This document shows, one piece after another, positions 45,676 to 57,441 of a stretch of 64,000 bases of DNA. The DNA is taken from positions 294,172,982-294,236,981 of the forward strand of contig NC_089490.1 in the NCBI RefSeq assembly GCF_036850765.1, written 5' to 3'. Every line of letters starts with the position of its first letter. Position 1 is the stretch's first letter. The translations under genes and the position numbers were made by a program. The DNA comes from Saccopteryx bilineata. Taxonomy: Eukaryota > Chordata > Mammalia > Chiroptera > Emballonuridae. The notes below the pieces were generated by a model, which was not told the origin of the DNA, searched no databases, and saw only the letters and a list, made by a program, of their open reading frames with translations.

Positions 45676-46620
45676 CCCATTTATATATAAATGTATTTAA
45701 GCAGTAGCTCTCCTAAGCTATAATATACCCATGAAGTTCTGAATTGCTAATACATTTTAGCTTTTTTTTGCTGACTCGCTTTGTCTATTTATGAGTCATA
45801 CCACTTGGATATAGCTTCTTTTTCTGGTCCTCAGTTCAACTTATATACTATATATTTGATCAGTGAATGTATACATTTTAAATAATGAATGAATAGATGG
45901 ATGCACATCAACTGAATCTGTTCACATTCCAACTTCTATAAAGAACTTAAAGATTCCTTTCTACTCCCAGGGAAAGAGTTTTATGTATCTTCAGTAAGGT
46001 CAATGTCAAGCTCACAGTTGGTTCACATAGTTCTAGGAGGAGAAATATGTAGCTTCAAAAAGTTTTGAAAGCTTATAGAAACTGTGGCATATTGGGAGAT
46101 CTATTGGACTTTTTAAAATTAAATTCTTTACTTTGTCTTTATTTTTCCAAATCATTTCATTGGTGTCATCTTATTGTGTGTCTGTGCAATGTTTGTGTGT
46201 GTGTGCTTATGCATGTGTGTATATGTGTATTCATGCCCTCTTGCAGTTAATACTATAAAATGTGTCTGAGATCACTATTATTTGGGAAGGACTCCACCCA
46301 GGAAGTCTCAGGAGGTAGCGTGGGCAACCTGTTAAACATTTTCTTTCCTTTGTTGTGTTCTTTGGACTCATCTTCAATGCATTTATTGTTCTACTAAGAC
46401 GATACAGAGAAGCAAAGTCAGACCTCTGACCTAGAACATGGGGCAAGAAAGCCACTTTCCTGCTTTTCTCTAATCCACTTAATTTTGCATCATCCAGATA
46501 AAAGAATTTTAATACTCACATGCAACCCAACCTAAATCATCAAAGTCAGGGTTACTCATAAGAATGCAAGAATAAAAATTTACTACTAATAATATCTTGG
46601 AATTCTGTTAAAAAAAATTA
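45676..46620. other. Unrecognised stretch
   Basis: A TG-rich tract lies near 46175-46230. No gene or transposon recognised. Confidence 0.4.
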
Positions 46621-46623
46621 GCT

Positions 46624-46990
46624 GCCTGACCAGGCGTTGCGCAGTGGATAGAGCATCGGACTGGGATGCGGAAGGACTCAGGTTCGAGACCCCGAGGTCG
46701 CCAGCTTGAGCGCGGCTCATCTGGCTTAAACAATAACAACAACAAAAAGCTCACCAACCAACTTGGACTCAAGGACACTGGCTTGAGCAAGGAGTTACTC
46801 AGTCTGTTGAAGGCCCGTGATCAAGGCACATATGAGAAAGCAATCAATGAACAACTAAGGTGTTGCAATGAAAAACTGATAATTGATGCTTCTCGTCTCT
46901 TTCCGTTCCTGTCTGTCCCTATCTATCCCTCTCTCTGATTCTCTCTCTGTCCCTGTAAAAATAAATAAATAATAAATAAAAATTATAAAA
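46624..46990 (+). repeat. Type c tRNA SINE
   Basis: Head TGCCTGACCAGGCGTTGCGC, same body as 45347, with an AACAATAACAACAACAAAAA insertion in the middle (near 46730). Flanks AAATTAGC and AAACTTAGC suggest the duplication. Confidence 0.93.
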
Positions 46991-47373
46991 AACCCACAAA
47001 ACTTAGCTGAGTTGTCAAATTCAAAGGAAGTACACAGGTTTAAAATACTAGGTTCAAGATTTCTACATATGATATTTAAGATAGATGTAATTTATCAGAA
47101 AATAAATCACTGTTATTAACCTTAATATTTCATTAGCTTGAATAAATAGCTTTAGAAAATGTCAGGATCTCTAAAACCTTTGAGATGATTCTCCTCAGTT
47201 CTCATAAAACATAAATGTTTAAACATTAATAGCAAGTTTATTTTTTAGTTTATGGTACTACATTAAGATTATTTTCATTCCAGTAGCTCTGACATTAGTT
47301 TTCTGCTCCAAAATAAATGGACTAAAACAACACCATGTCATTAATAACTTTGCCCTAGGAAAAACAAACAAAC

Positions 47374-47416
<43 letters not shown>

Positions 47417-47496
47417 TATTGAGAAGGGAAAACAAGGGAGTGAAGGTGCCCATTGTTTTCTGCAAATATGTGCTGTTTGAAAAGCAGCACTGCATA
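46991..47496. other. Unrecognised stretch with (AC)n
   Basis: Holds a pure AC microsatellite at 47376-47411 within otherwise unrecognised sequence. Confidence 0.6.
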
Positions 47497-47501
47497 ACCT
47501 G

Positions 47502-47700
47502 ACCTGTGGTGGCACAGTGGATAAAGCATTGACCTGGAGTGCTGAGGTCACTGATTTGAAACCATGGGCTTGCTCAGTCGAGGCTCATATGGGAAGCCAC
47601 TACAATGAGTTGATGCTTCCCACACCTCCCCCACCCCTCATTCTTTTTCTCCTCTCTCTAAAATCAATAAAAAATCTTTAAAAAAGAAAGATAAAACAAT
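47502..47700 (+). repeat. VES-like tRNA SINE (type a)
   Basis: CCTGACCTGTGGTGGCACAG head, CACCTCCCCCACCCCTCATT middle and A-rich tail. Flanking AAAGCAGCACTGCAT (47484) and AAAGCACTGCAT (47713) form an imperfect duplication. Confidence 0.92.
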
Positions 47701-47711
47701 TTATAAATTTA

Positions 47712-48800
47712 AAAAGCACTGCATGGATTTAATTTCTCACCAGTTCAAAATTGAATACAACATGCTGCCTAGAGATATAGAGGTAGGGAAAATGCAGGGT
47801 CATACTTAGCCTTTGGACAAAGTTGAGAGAAAACTTCAGGGGATGATATGGTTAGAGTATAGAGTAGAGGAATACTAGAATCCCCAAAATCTAGTGAGGT
47901 TAGAAGGATATGTGATTTAAGCAAAGTTGTGGCTACTAAGTCCATCATTTGGACTGGACCTTTCCAAGGACCTAGATGGGATACTAGCAAAGTGATCACA
48001 TAATCATATGTATATAAAGCTTTTGCAAAGTTAATGTACTTTGTAATTATTTTATGTACTTTTCCTTTAATTATATAAGCTCTAGGTTCATAGATGACTT
48101 AGACAAGATCTCTAGCTGCATCTCCCTTCCCTGCATTATTGTGCATCAAAATCTTAACTGAAAGCAAACTCTCCTTCACTGATGCATATTATATCAAATA
48201 TATCATATATGTGTGCATGTGACTGTGTGTGTGTGTGAAATAATAGGTAAAAGTGAGTAAATATGGAAGAAGAGATAAATAATGAGCTGGAAGATCAAAT
48301 AGGAAATGTCATGTAGAAGTTATTGGTAAGCTGTACTGATTGTTCATCTTATGGTAAAATGACAAGAAATAGAGAATATTGAAAATACATCTTTTAGAAG
48401 TCTCACAGTTGAAAAATATTTTAAATAGTCTAATATCTTAATTAATTGAGTTAAACTGTAAGTTGACATGCTGAAAATTCACAATAAATTTCAAAAAAAC
48501 AACAAAAGTATCAATAACAAAATGATTCTGCATTATTGATGTTAAAATTAAAACTATTAAAAACAAAAAGGGTAAGGTTTCAGAAAAATAAAAAAAAAGA
48601 ACTACAAAGCAGCCAGATTGAGATTAATATAAAAAATTTAAGAAAACTATTTAATATGCCATTAGCTACAATATCTAACTTCTTGACAATATACCATAAT
48701 ATCATACAATATACAGTTATCTTGATTATTACCAAGCTATTAGAATGCAATAAGTTTACCTATAATTTGCATACTGGTTAGCCACATTTAATATGGTAGT
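47712..48800. other. Unrecognised stretch
   Basis: Short TG repeat near 48223-48236. No supported gene. Confidence 0.4.
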
Positions 48801-48802
48801 AG

Positions 48803-49152
48803 CCTGATCAGTTGGTGGTGCAGTGGATAGAGCATTGAACTGAGACACAGAGGACCCAGGTTCAAGACCCCAAGGTTGCCGGCTTGAGCGTGGGCTCATC
48901 TGGTTTGAGCACAGCTCACCAGCAAGCCCAAGGTCCCTGGCTTCAGCAAGGGATTACTCTGGCTGCTGTAGCCCTGTGGTCAAGGCACATATGATAAAGC
49001 AATCAATGAACAACAAAGGTGCTCAATGAAGAATTGATGTTTTTCATCTCTCTCCCTTCCTATCTGTCTTTCCCTGTCTGTCCCTCTCTCTGTCTCTGTC
49101 TCCATCACAAAAATAAACAAACAAACAAAGAAACAAACAAATAAATAAATAA
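48803..49152 (+). repeat. Type c tRNA SINE, diverged
   Basis: Head GCCTGATCAGTTGGTGGTGC, 'caagaccccaaggttgccggcttgagcg' and 'cacatatgataaagcaatcaatgaac' blocks, CT-rich end and AAAC/AAAT tail. Confidence 0.9.
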
Positions 49153-50089
49153 GATAGTAAATAAATGTCATTCTCTGTTTTCAGATACATAGTGATGCTA
49201 AAATTACTCTGGGAAAAAGTATTCAGACAAAAAAAAACAACAACAAAAAATCAATGAGATATACTCTATCTACCAATTGGGAATGGTTGAATAACAAGCC
49301 ACATTAAAAGTTAGCAGTGTTAAACAACCATTATTTCTTATGATGCCATTAGTTACCTTGATAGTTCTGTTGATATGAGAAAGATTTAGCTGATACCGTT
49401 TTTCATAATAAAGATCTACTGAGATTCTTCTCTGTTTTTTCAGTGATCTTCCAAGGTACTAACACTGGCTTACAATAGGGACAAGGCTCCAACAAGAATA
49501 GCAGAAAAAAACTGCAAGGCTTTTGAAGCATAAACTGTTTGATTCTGAAGTCAGTCCAGCATCAAAAGGTAGAAAAAAAAAAGACTCTAGGCTTTGTTTA
49601 GAGGAAGTGAAAAGTCACATCGCAAAGAGAGTGAATGTATGAGAGATGGAGGCTTGCTGTCATTTTTGTAATCAGTCAACAACATATGGTAAGCAAGTGT
49701 AACTAAAGACAGTAAATTAAAATTGTCTTCTTATAACTGTTGTGTGCTGATTCTAGGACTACCTTCTGTACCTACAGAGAAAGCATTTCTGTAGAATCAT
49801 TTTCAGATATTTAAAATAGCCCTTATTTTTCACCACTCTTTCTCTTATCCATGTTAAGCCAATTCTCAAATGTTTACAGACCTTTAGCAATATTGATTTT
49901 AGAATGTTGACGCTCTAAAGGAGTTATATATATATGCATGCTACCAGTGAACTCTGAAATGTGCTGATACTCCATAGGTTACAACCTTCATCATTTTAAT
50001 ATACAAACTCATAGATATTTGAGAATCCTAGTGGTAATTAGTAAATTTTTACATTTACAAATTGTTCTAACAACCAATTCTTGTATTTT
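49153..50089. other. Unrecognised stretch
   Basis: No supported gene or repeat. Confidence 0.4.
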
Positions 50090-51965
50090 TAAAATAACAC
50101 TTATGGAGATATAATTTCTATATCATAAGATTTCTCCTTAAAGTTAATTCAGTGGTTATGAAAACATGCACAGAGTTATGAAAACATCACAAGTATCTAA
50201 TTTTAGAAAAGTTTCATCACTACATAAAGAAATCAGCACTCGTTTATCATCCTCCCTGCCCCCTCTTCTGGGAACTATTAATATACTTTCTATCTTTATG
50301 GATGTGTTTGGTCTGAGCCTCTCATATAAACAGAATCACACAATATGTGGTTTATCATGTCTTTCTTCTTTTACTTAGCATATTTTCAATGTTCATCCAT
50401 GTTGTACCATGGATCAGCATTTAATCCTTGTATTGCTAAATAATATTCAACTGTATGAATATAATCATTTCAATGTTCAATTTTATTTATTTGACATATG
50501 CTTATACCTGTGAAACTACCATCACAATCAAGAAGGTAAACTAATCCAGTTTACAATCCAAACTTTCCTTTTGTCCTTCATTAATCCCTCTTTTCTATCC
50601 TTTCCCAGTCAACCCCATCAACCCAGGCTATCACAGATCTGCTTTCTAACACTAGCAATCATTTTTGTGCTTCTAGAATATTATCTACTGTTTTTGTTTT
50701 TTAGTTCAACATAATTATTTTGAGGCTCATTCATATCATATTAACATTTTATTCATTTTTTATTGCTTAATAGTATTCCAACTGTTGCATGTACAATAGT
50801 TCATCAATGCACCTATTGATAAACATTTAGATAACTCATGGTTTTTGAGATATTATAACGAAAACATTTATGTACAATTCCTCACCAGATATATGTGTTG
50901 TTTTCTCTTATGTATATAAGAGAATAACCAGATGTGGAATAGATGAATCATGTAATGTTTATATTTTTTAAACAAACTTTTAATTTTGAGTTAATTATAG
51001 ATACACATGTAGTTGAAAGCAATAATACCCAGAGGTCTTATATGCCCATTACCTAGTTAGTCCCAATGGTATCATCAGAAACAGGAGATTATCAGTATAG
51101 TCAAGATACAGAACATCTCATTTACTACAAATATCTCTTGTTTTGTCCTTTTATAGACACTCACTTTCCATCTGTGACTCTGGAAACCACTAATTTATAT
51201 TCATTGATATATATAATTTTAAATTTTTTGAGGAACTGTAAAACTATTTTGTTATGAATAAAATTTTTTTTCCTATCTATACATTTTACATTCATACTAG
51301 CAGTATTCAAAAATTTTAGTTCCTTAACATTCTTAATGACATTGGTATGGGCAGTAATTTTAATTTTAGGTATATAATGTTTTCTTATTGTGGTTTTAAC
51401 TATAGAATCATTCAAACATTTTATAAGTTTATTATTAACTTATTGTTTAACTGCCAAACTATTTTGCATAGCATCTCTTTAATTTTAAATTTTGACCTGC
51501 AATTTGTAAGAGTTCCATTTTCTTCATATCCTTGCTGGCAAAAGGTATGGTTGCTGTCATCTGTCTTTTTAATATAAACCCCCTATTGAATGTGAGGTAG
51601 TGTGGTACATCGTTGTAGCCTTAATTTATATTTCTCCAATGAGTAATAATCTTGAACAATTTCTAATATGCTTAATAATCATTCCTAGGTCTTTTTAGTG
51701 AAATGTCTATTCAAATATATTGCCAAAATTTTAATAGTATTATTTGTTATTGATTTATTAAGAGTTACTTACATATTCTGGATTCAAGTCTTTAAGAGAT
51801 ATATGATTTGTAAATATTTCCATCCAATCCATGGCTTGTCTTTGCATTTGATTACTAGTGTCTTTTGAAGCACAAAAGTTTTTAATTTTGATGAGGTCCA
51901 AATCTCCAAATCATTTTTCTTTATTTTATGGACTATGATTTGGTGTAATACCTGAGAAAATTTTC
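50090..51965 (-). mobile_element. Old L1 3' ends (one or more copies)
   Basis: Plus-strand phrases such as 'ctgggaactattaatatactttctatctttatgga', 'tcatataaacagaatcacacaat', 'ggctcattcatatcatattaac', 'tattgcttaatagtattccaactg' and 'ttgatgaggtccaaatctcc' are the reverse complement of old L1 3' UTR and ORF2 ends. Several phrases repeat with variation, so two or more overlapping insertions are likely. Confidence 0.65.
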
Positions 51966-52239
51966 ATAATGAAAGTCATATGGTGATGGTTGAAATACAT
52001 AAATTCACTAAACTCATTGTATTGTTCAGTCACTTTAGGTGAATTTTGCTAAACAAAATGGATTTGTTAAAAAATTTATATCTAAAAGACAAATACTGAT
52101 TTTAATTTTCTAAACCGATATATATCTCATATCAATAACCACAGTCCTGGTTTATTATCCTTCTCCTTATTTGTCCTTCTGTAACTGAATACATCTTCCT
52201 AAAACTTCGCTGTTACAATTCTAGGTTTAAGAGTACAAA

Positions 52240-52680
52240 AGTAAAACAAATGTGCATCACCTGTAAATAAAATGGATAAGCATTTTGTGGTATATACACA
52301 CAGAGGAATACTACTCAGCATTAGAAAAGGTGCAGACAACTAATACATATGCCAATCAATAAAAATAGGATAGACAGGATCCAAAGGTAATTGACTAAGA
52401 AAAAGAAAACCAGATTTAAAAAGTCACCTACTGTATGTGACATTCTGAATAAAAGAAACTTATAGAGAAAAAATAAAAGCAGTGTTTATCACAGACTGGG
52501 AGAGGGGAAGGGAATTGACTACATAGGAATAAAAATATCTTTTAGTGGTGCTGACAATATTCTTATCTTTATTGCAGTGGTGGTTCTGTGTATGTCCATG
52601 TGTAGAACTACCCAGTATAAAAGGCAAAATTTACTGTATGTAAATAATACTTCAGTAAAGTTAATTAATTTTTAAATAAA
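52240..52680 (+). mobile_element. Old L1 3' end
   Basis: 'gtggtatatacacacagaggaatactactcag', 'agactgggagaggggaag', 'cagtggtggttctgtgtatg', ending in a TAAATAATACTTCAGTAAAG motif. Confidence 0.7.
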
Positions 52681-52970
52681 ATTTGTAAATAGCAAGAATA
52701 AACATGTAGAACATAATTTTTTAATGTTACCATTACCATAACATCACAAAATATCATGACCTACAAATAAAGTGATACTGTATAACTTCTGCAAAAAACA
52801 AAAACTATGAAATATTATTGACATGTACTGAATATATCATAAAAATGAAGATTTATATGATGCTCACATTTTTGAAAATTTAGTATTTAGAGATTTCAAT
52901 CTTTATCATATTGATTGTCAAAATTTCATTAGATATATTTTTCATAACTAAATGAATGAATTCTAAAAGG
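52681..52970. other. Unrecognised spacer before the provirus
   Basis: No recognised content. Confidence 0.4.
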
Positions 52971-54358
52971 TGATAAAGTACCAAGGAACTGTAAAACTTA
53001 GTATTAATAACACCATTTTAAAGAGGTAAATTCAGGCTTCTTACCCCCTTCTTTCTGCAGAGAATGGAAAGAGAAGAATGTAGGAGTTTCCTGGCTTACA
53101 AGGACAACTGAATCTCCTAGTCATAGTTCAGTTAATACCTAGAATTCTCTGAAAGGTGTATGGGACCACTTGCCACACAGAGCAGATAAGATAGAATTTA
53201 TCTAAAAACCTTAGAAAACAATATTTATATACCTTAATCAGGAATTCCTATACTCGGACTCATCTTAAAGTCATGAGAGTTAACATATACCTCTAGACCA
53301 GTGTTTCTCTAAGTGTGTGCCAGTGCACACTGGTGTGCCCTAGAAAAATCTCCAGGTGTGCCCTACGGCATACCAGAGAAAAATGTGCCTGTTAGGGAAC
53401 AAAAAACCAACAGGGATTTTGGAGTTTAGATTTTTAGGGGACAGAGGTGTGGGGAATTGGCTGTAAGCTGACAGTCTGCCCAAACCCCACCTCACTTGCC
53501 TGATTAGGTTGCAAAAGGCTATTAACCTGTGGTGCTGGATTGTTTACACTACCCCCATGTTCCCCAGAAAGACTGGAGGCAAGTTTCTTCTATCCTTTGT
53601 TTAGTGTAAAGTTAAGATGATATGTATGGTGGGGATTTTCTATACTCAACACAATTAAGAGTAAAAAGAAAGAAATTCTTCAATGTATAGATGAAGAAAT
53701 GAGAGTTTGCCTTTCAAATATATGCCCAAACATTGAAGAAATTGCTAGGACACATCAGTCTCATGTTTCTCATAAACACAAGAATGAAAAAACTTAACAC
53801 ATTTATGCCGGGACCTGCTGAATTTAGTAAATCTTACTAAGAACATATGTATATATATAACTTTTTGGTCATTTTTTTTATTTTTTAACTCTTCTTTTTT
53901 ACAAATTCTAAAAAGCGTAACTCAAAAATGTAACATAAAATGTTTTTTTAATTTCAGAATAAATTTAATTTTGTCATATTTATTTTGTTTAATTACCATA
54001 AAAGCACGCTTGGACTTTATATTTTTTCTTTAATATTTGATTTAATTATTATAACATATTTCTCAGAACTTTGTATATAGTGTGCCTACAATTATTTGTA
54101 GGATTTTAAATGTGCCCCAACTCCAAAAACGTTCAAGAACTACTGCTCTAGACAAAGGGATCACAAGCCCCTCCTTACCCACCCCAACCTCTATGTGATT
54201 TGGTCTATAAAATCAATCACAGAATTGTAGGGACTTTCTACATGATTTGGAATTGTGTCTCGTGTAGCTAGCCAGCTAATTAATAAACTCCTCAAAAAAT
54301 TTATTTGGACTTGGTGTCTCTATGTAACCCGCAGATTTAAGTACACTGCTTTACAACA
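52971..54358 (+). repeat. 5' LTR of the P provirus, with hAT in U3
   Basis: TGATAAAGTACCAAGGAACTG start, TATA box TCTATAAAATCAATC near 54205, AATTAATAAA near 54279, end GCTTTACAACA. The hAT insertion lies at 53299-54145. The S LTR present at 33422 is absent here, leaving a clean empty site near 53231. Confidence 0.9.
53299..54145 (+). mobile_element. Shortened hAT element in U3 of the 5' LTR
   Basis: Left CAGTGTTTCTCTAAGTGT and right reverse-complement CAGTAGTTCTTGAACGTT are decayed inverted repeats; 8-bp duplication CTCTAGAC at 53291-53298 and 54146-54153. It matches the first ~360 and last ~500 bases of the hAT at 34623-36687, with the middle (from within the class II-like LTR to the transposase end) deleted. 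Confidence 0.9.
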
Positions 54359-54360
54359 TT

Positions 54361-54378
54361 TGGGGGCTCGTCCAGGAT
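54361..54378 (+). promoter_or_regulatory. Primer-binding site, tRNA-Pro
   Basis: TGGGGGCTCGTCCAGGAT starts two bases after the LTR and differs by one base from the proline-tRNA site used by gammaretroviruses. Confidence 0.92.
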
Positions 54379-55440
54379 TCCAGTGTTCCGTGTTACCGGG
54401 TAGAGACACCTGGACCTACTGGCCTCTCTGGAACGTTGCCTGACCTCGCTGGATCTCTAGAAGTGGCGCCCCTGAGATGTTCCAGGGCTCCAGTTTTCCT
54501 GTGGATCTTGGACAACTTCTCGGCAAACACCCCTGGCCCCTAAAATTTGACGGTTGGGCAGAGAAATTGAGGAGTGTAAATTCTGACCACCAGAGGTAAA
54601 GCAAATCTTTCGCTTTACTGAATTCTAGCTTTCTGTCTGTTTTAAATTCTAGCTTTTCTGTTTGTGACTAGTCAATTTGAAACTACCTATTTCAGTGGAG
54701 GGTCGGATGTGATCAAACTCACACAATAGACTCTCTAAGCCGAGACATTGGTGGAGAGTTAGGTTCTGCCTCAAGGTTTTCTGGGACACATTTGTTTGTG
54801 CTCTCAGGAAAGACAATTAGTGGGGACATCTGTTTGTGCTCTTGGAAGACATTAGTGGGGACTGAGTAAGTCCTGCCTTGGACTTCCAGGACACATCTGT
54901 TTGTGCTCTCAGGAAAGACAATTAGTGGGGACTGAGTTACTCAGTCCTGCCTTGGACTTCCAGGGACACCTTTGTGCTGTCTGTTCATGTCGAGATCTCA
55001 TTCTTTGCTTTTATTTTTTCTATCTGAAAACCCCTGAGTGATTGGTGTGTGAGTGGGGATCTCTGGTGCCTGCACCTGAGTTTCCAGTTTGTGGCTCCAC
55101 AGTGAATAACTACGGAGTCCAAGTAGGCTCCAACCTGTGGTTCCGTGGTGATCCTCATATGGCTTAGGGTGGCATCAGATACTCTCTGATCCCAGCTGGG
55201 GATTTATATGGACCCACCAATGCTAAGAGGTGACGTGGCCAGGTGAGTACCTGAGAGGCTCCTGGTGGGGCACCCCCTTCACTTGTCTGTTGAACTGTGC
55301 CTAAAAGTCAAGTGTAAATGTAAATAATAAATTGTCTGTTTTGTAGATTCTCTTTGTCAGGAAAATCTATGCTGTAATTTCAATTGGAATTTTCTGGCTT
55401 AAAACTGCAGGCCAAAAGAGAAGGGAAATTTGTAAACTCC
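54379..55440 (+). other. Proviral leader with tandem repeats and a splice-donor-like site
   Basis: No gag start recognised. The part 54767-54990 has about three direct repeats of a 'ttgtgctctcaggaaagacaattagtgggga' unit, and 54870-54970 repeats 'tcctgccttggacttccagg'. CCAGGTGAGTACC near 55238 fits a splice donor, as expected in a gammaretroviral leader. The region ends where the S element is inserted. Confidence 0.6.
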
Positions 55441-56166
55441 TGTAAAGCCAGTAGCCATGGCCACCATCACAGCCACCTGGCCAATGCAGGCTCGCATTTG
55501 ATTTGGACAGAAAGTAATGAAACAATGGAGCCAATAACTGGTGGGCCATTAGCTTTAATCCTAGCTTGCAACCGGTGGGCAAGAAATACACACAGTGGGA
55601 AAACACTTCCCTTCCATTCAGGGCTCCCAAAGCCACTGACTTATCCGAGTTTCCTAGAATCGAAGGTTTCTAACCTCACCAGTCTCATTCACCTCTGTTT
55701 TCCATCTCCTTCTCTACACAAACTCTGCACAAACTGACTTCTTCTTCAACATTCCACCATCTTGACTGCTTCTCCTGGCCTCCTCCATGTGGCCTTTCTC
55801 TACTCTCTCCTCTAATGCTAATCTCAGGAACCGAGAGAGAGCAAGCTCCCTGTCTGCCCCACTTTATAGTGTAGATTAAAAACCTTTAATCAAATATACA
55901 AACAAGGAAGTCTCTGATACAAAGTCACTTATCAGAGGCATAATAGGATTCCTCATGAGAGTGCACCACCCTACATCAAAAAGGGTGGGAAAGGCTTCGT
56001 CTTAAAACCAAGCCCCAGGCTACAAGGATCCTGCCTGCCCACAGCCCGCCCCCAACACACATTAATATAATCAAACCCATCCCAAGCAATCACCTGAGCA
56101 ACAGGCTTCCACGTGGGCAGTGCCATCTTTAACAAAGTGAGCATAATATATTTTATCTGCCCAACA
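55441..56166 (-). repeat. 3' LTR of S copy B (type 2)
   Basis: Plus-strand start TGTAAAGCCAGTAGCC, end ATCTGCCCAACA. Minus-strand TATA box near 55865. Next to it on the internal side is CCACCCCTAGG, i.e. a purine-rich tract in the sense direction. Confidence 0.88.
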
Positions 56167-56644
56167 ATCCACCCCTAGGCTCACTGTATTGCCCACAATC
56201 TATACCACCAGCATCCTGTGCAAGGAAATTAGGCACATTACACAAATTACAACATGACAAATTATACAATTTTAACAATTACAAAGATGCATTTCACCAG
56301 TCTCTGAGCACTTTGCCAAAAGTGCAATATGTCCTCAGCCTTCTTTCTAGCTATGGGAAAAGCTTCCTGGGGCAGGGAAAGGGCCTCTAGCAAAGCCGCT
56401 CCCCACCCCCATCAGGGTATTTCACATTGTCCAAAATCCGTAAGTCCATCCATCAAAGGAGCCAGTGCCCACTCTGGTCATAGTCCAGAAATCAGTCCAC
56501 ACACAGGGGGCCTCAGCCACCCCCCTCATCCCTGCTATCCTGGCAGGTCTTACACTGTCCGAAGGAGGAGCACATGGCAATGGCAGTCAGCATTTTCATC
56601 TCTGCTCCAGAGAGCATGATGGCATTCACCCCTATGTCCCCAAA

Positions 56645-57199
56645 TCACAGACCTACCAGAGGCATAGAAGGTAACCCTTGTTGCTCGTCTCTCACCTTCT
56701 GGAGACTGCAAATCACAACTCCTGCCTGATTCTTCTCATCCTCCAAAGAGGAACTGAAAACACCAGCTCCCGCTGCTGGGCTCGAGCCCCAGGCTGCCGC
56801 CACCTTCTGCTCCACAGGCCTTGCAACTCTGGCCATGGCCTCAGTCCTGGCCTCCTGCCAATGCTGGCTCTCCACAACATCCAGGGCAATCTGCAACTCA
56901 CAAACCTGTGATTCCTCCTCCAGCAGCTGCTCCGTTTCCAGGTGAATCTCAAGAACCTGGTTGGCCTCCTCCAGTGCTTGCTTTAGCTCCAGGGTCAGCA
57001 TCTCTTTCTCCCACGTTTGCTCCAGCTCCTTCCACTGCTCAGTTTGCAGGTCCCAGGCAGCCTCTTTCACAGAGCTCTCGGTTTCCTCACGCATGGCTGT
57101 AAAAGTCAGCCAGCCTACGGCCCCCAAAAGAACAGCCATGGGAAACCATAACACCAGCCAGTCCTCTACCCCACCACTCAAAGGTGGTGGTGGCTCCAT
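56645..57199 (-). CDS. Coiled-coil, signal-anchor protein of S element, copy B
   Basis: A 184-codon frame whose ATG lies 12 bases after the primer site. Residues 1-12 are short and proline-rich (MEPPPPLSGGVE); about 13-32 form one hydrophobic helix (WLVLWFPMAVLLGAVGWLTF), with acidic residues before it and a mixed-charge stretch after; 40-125 are E/Q/L/K-rich with heptad character (TEQWKELEQTWEKEM, IHLETEQLLEEESQ, LQIALDVVESQ); the tail is A/S-rich and ends SMPLVGL. It shares start, helix, coiled coil and C-terminus with copy A (29581-30137), roughly 70% of residues by eye. It looks like a membrane-anchored rod, not Gag, polymerase or envelope. Whether it is expressed or helps the element is unknown; a captured host gene is one option. 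Confidence 0.65.
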   Translation of the reverse strand: MEPPPPLSGGVEDWLVLWFPMAVLLGAVGWLTFTAMREETESSVKEAAWDLQTEQWKELEQTWEKEMLTLELKQALEEANQVLEIHLETEQLLEEESQVCELQIALDVVESQHWQEARTEAMARVARPVEQKVAAAWGSSPAAGAGVFSSSLEDEKNQAGVVICSLQKVRDEQQGLPSMPLVGL

Positions 57200-57210
57200 A
57201 CTGATCTGTA

Positions 57211-57235
57211 TCGAATCCTGCCACAGACTACGCCA
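57211..57235 (-). promoter_or_regulatory. Primer-binding site, tRNA-Ser-like (copy B)
   Basis: Plus-strand TCGAATCCTGCC-ACA-GACTACGCCA reads as the 3' end of tRNA-Ser including CCA, except for the extra ACA. It lies two bases from the LTR end. Better preserved than in copy A. Confidence 0.75.
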
Positions 57236-57269
57236 AATGTAAAGCCACAGTCACCATCACAGCCCCAAA

Positions 57270-57441
57270 AGGGAAGTGTTTTCCCACTGTGTGTATTTCT
57301 CACCCGCCGGATGCAAGCTAGGATTAAAGGTAATGGCCCACCAGTTCTTGGCTCCATTGTTTCATTACCATCTGTCCGAATCAAATACAAACCTGCACAG
57401 GCCAGGAGGCTGTGATGGTGACCATGGCTACTGGCCTTACA
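57270..57441 (+). repeat. S LTR end in opposite orientation
   Basis: Plus-oriented R/U5 end of an S LTR ('gaagtgttttcccactgtgtg', GCTAGGATTAAAGG, 'gctactggccttaca'), placed head-on against the residual U5 of copy B. It lacks U3 and TATA box. Confidence 0.8.

Larger units (their letters stand above)
55441..57266 (-). mobile_element. S element copy B with open coiled-coil ORF, inserted in the provirus
   Basis: Sense is minus. The 3' LTR is 55441-56166 (type 2), internal part 56167-57237, and only the last ~28 bases of its 5' LTR remain (57238-57266). Beyond that the sequence switches to an S LTR end in the opposite direction (57270-57441), so the 5' side is rearranged. The primer site and ORF are well preserved. 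No retroviral enzyme is encoded. Confidence 0.82.

Noticed and set aside
57211..57235. tRNA-Ser fragment or tRNA gene
   Set aside because: Only the 3' end is present and it adjoins an LTR end, as expected for a primer-binding site.
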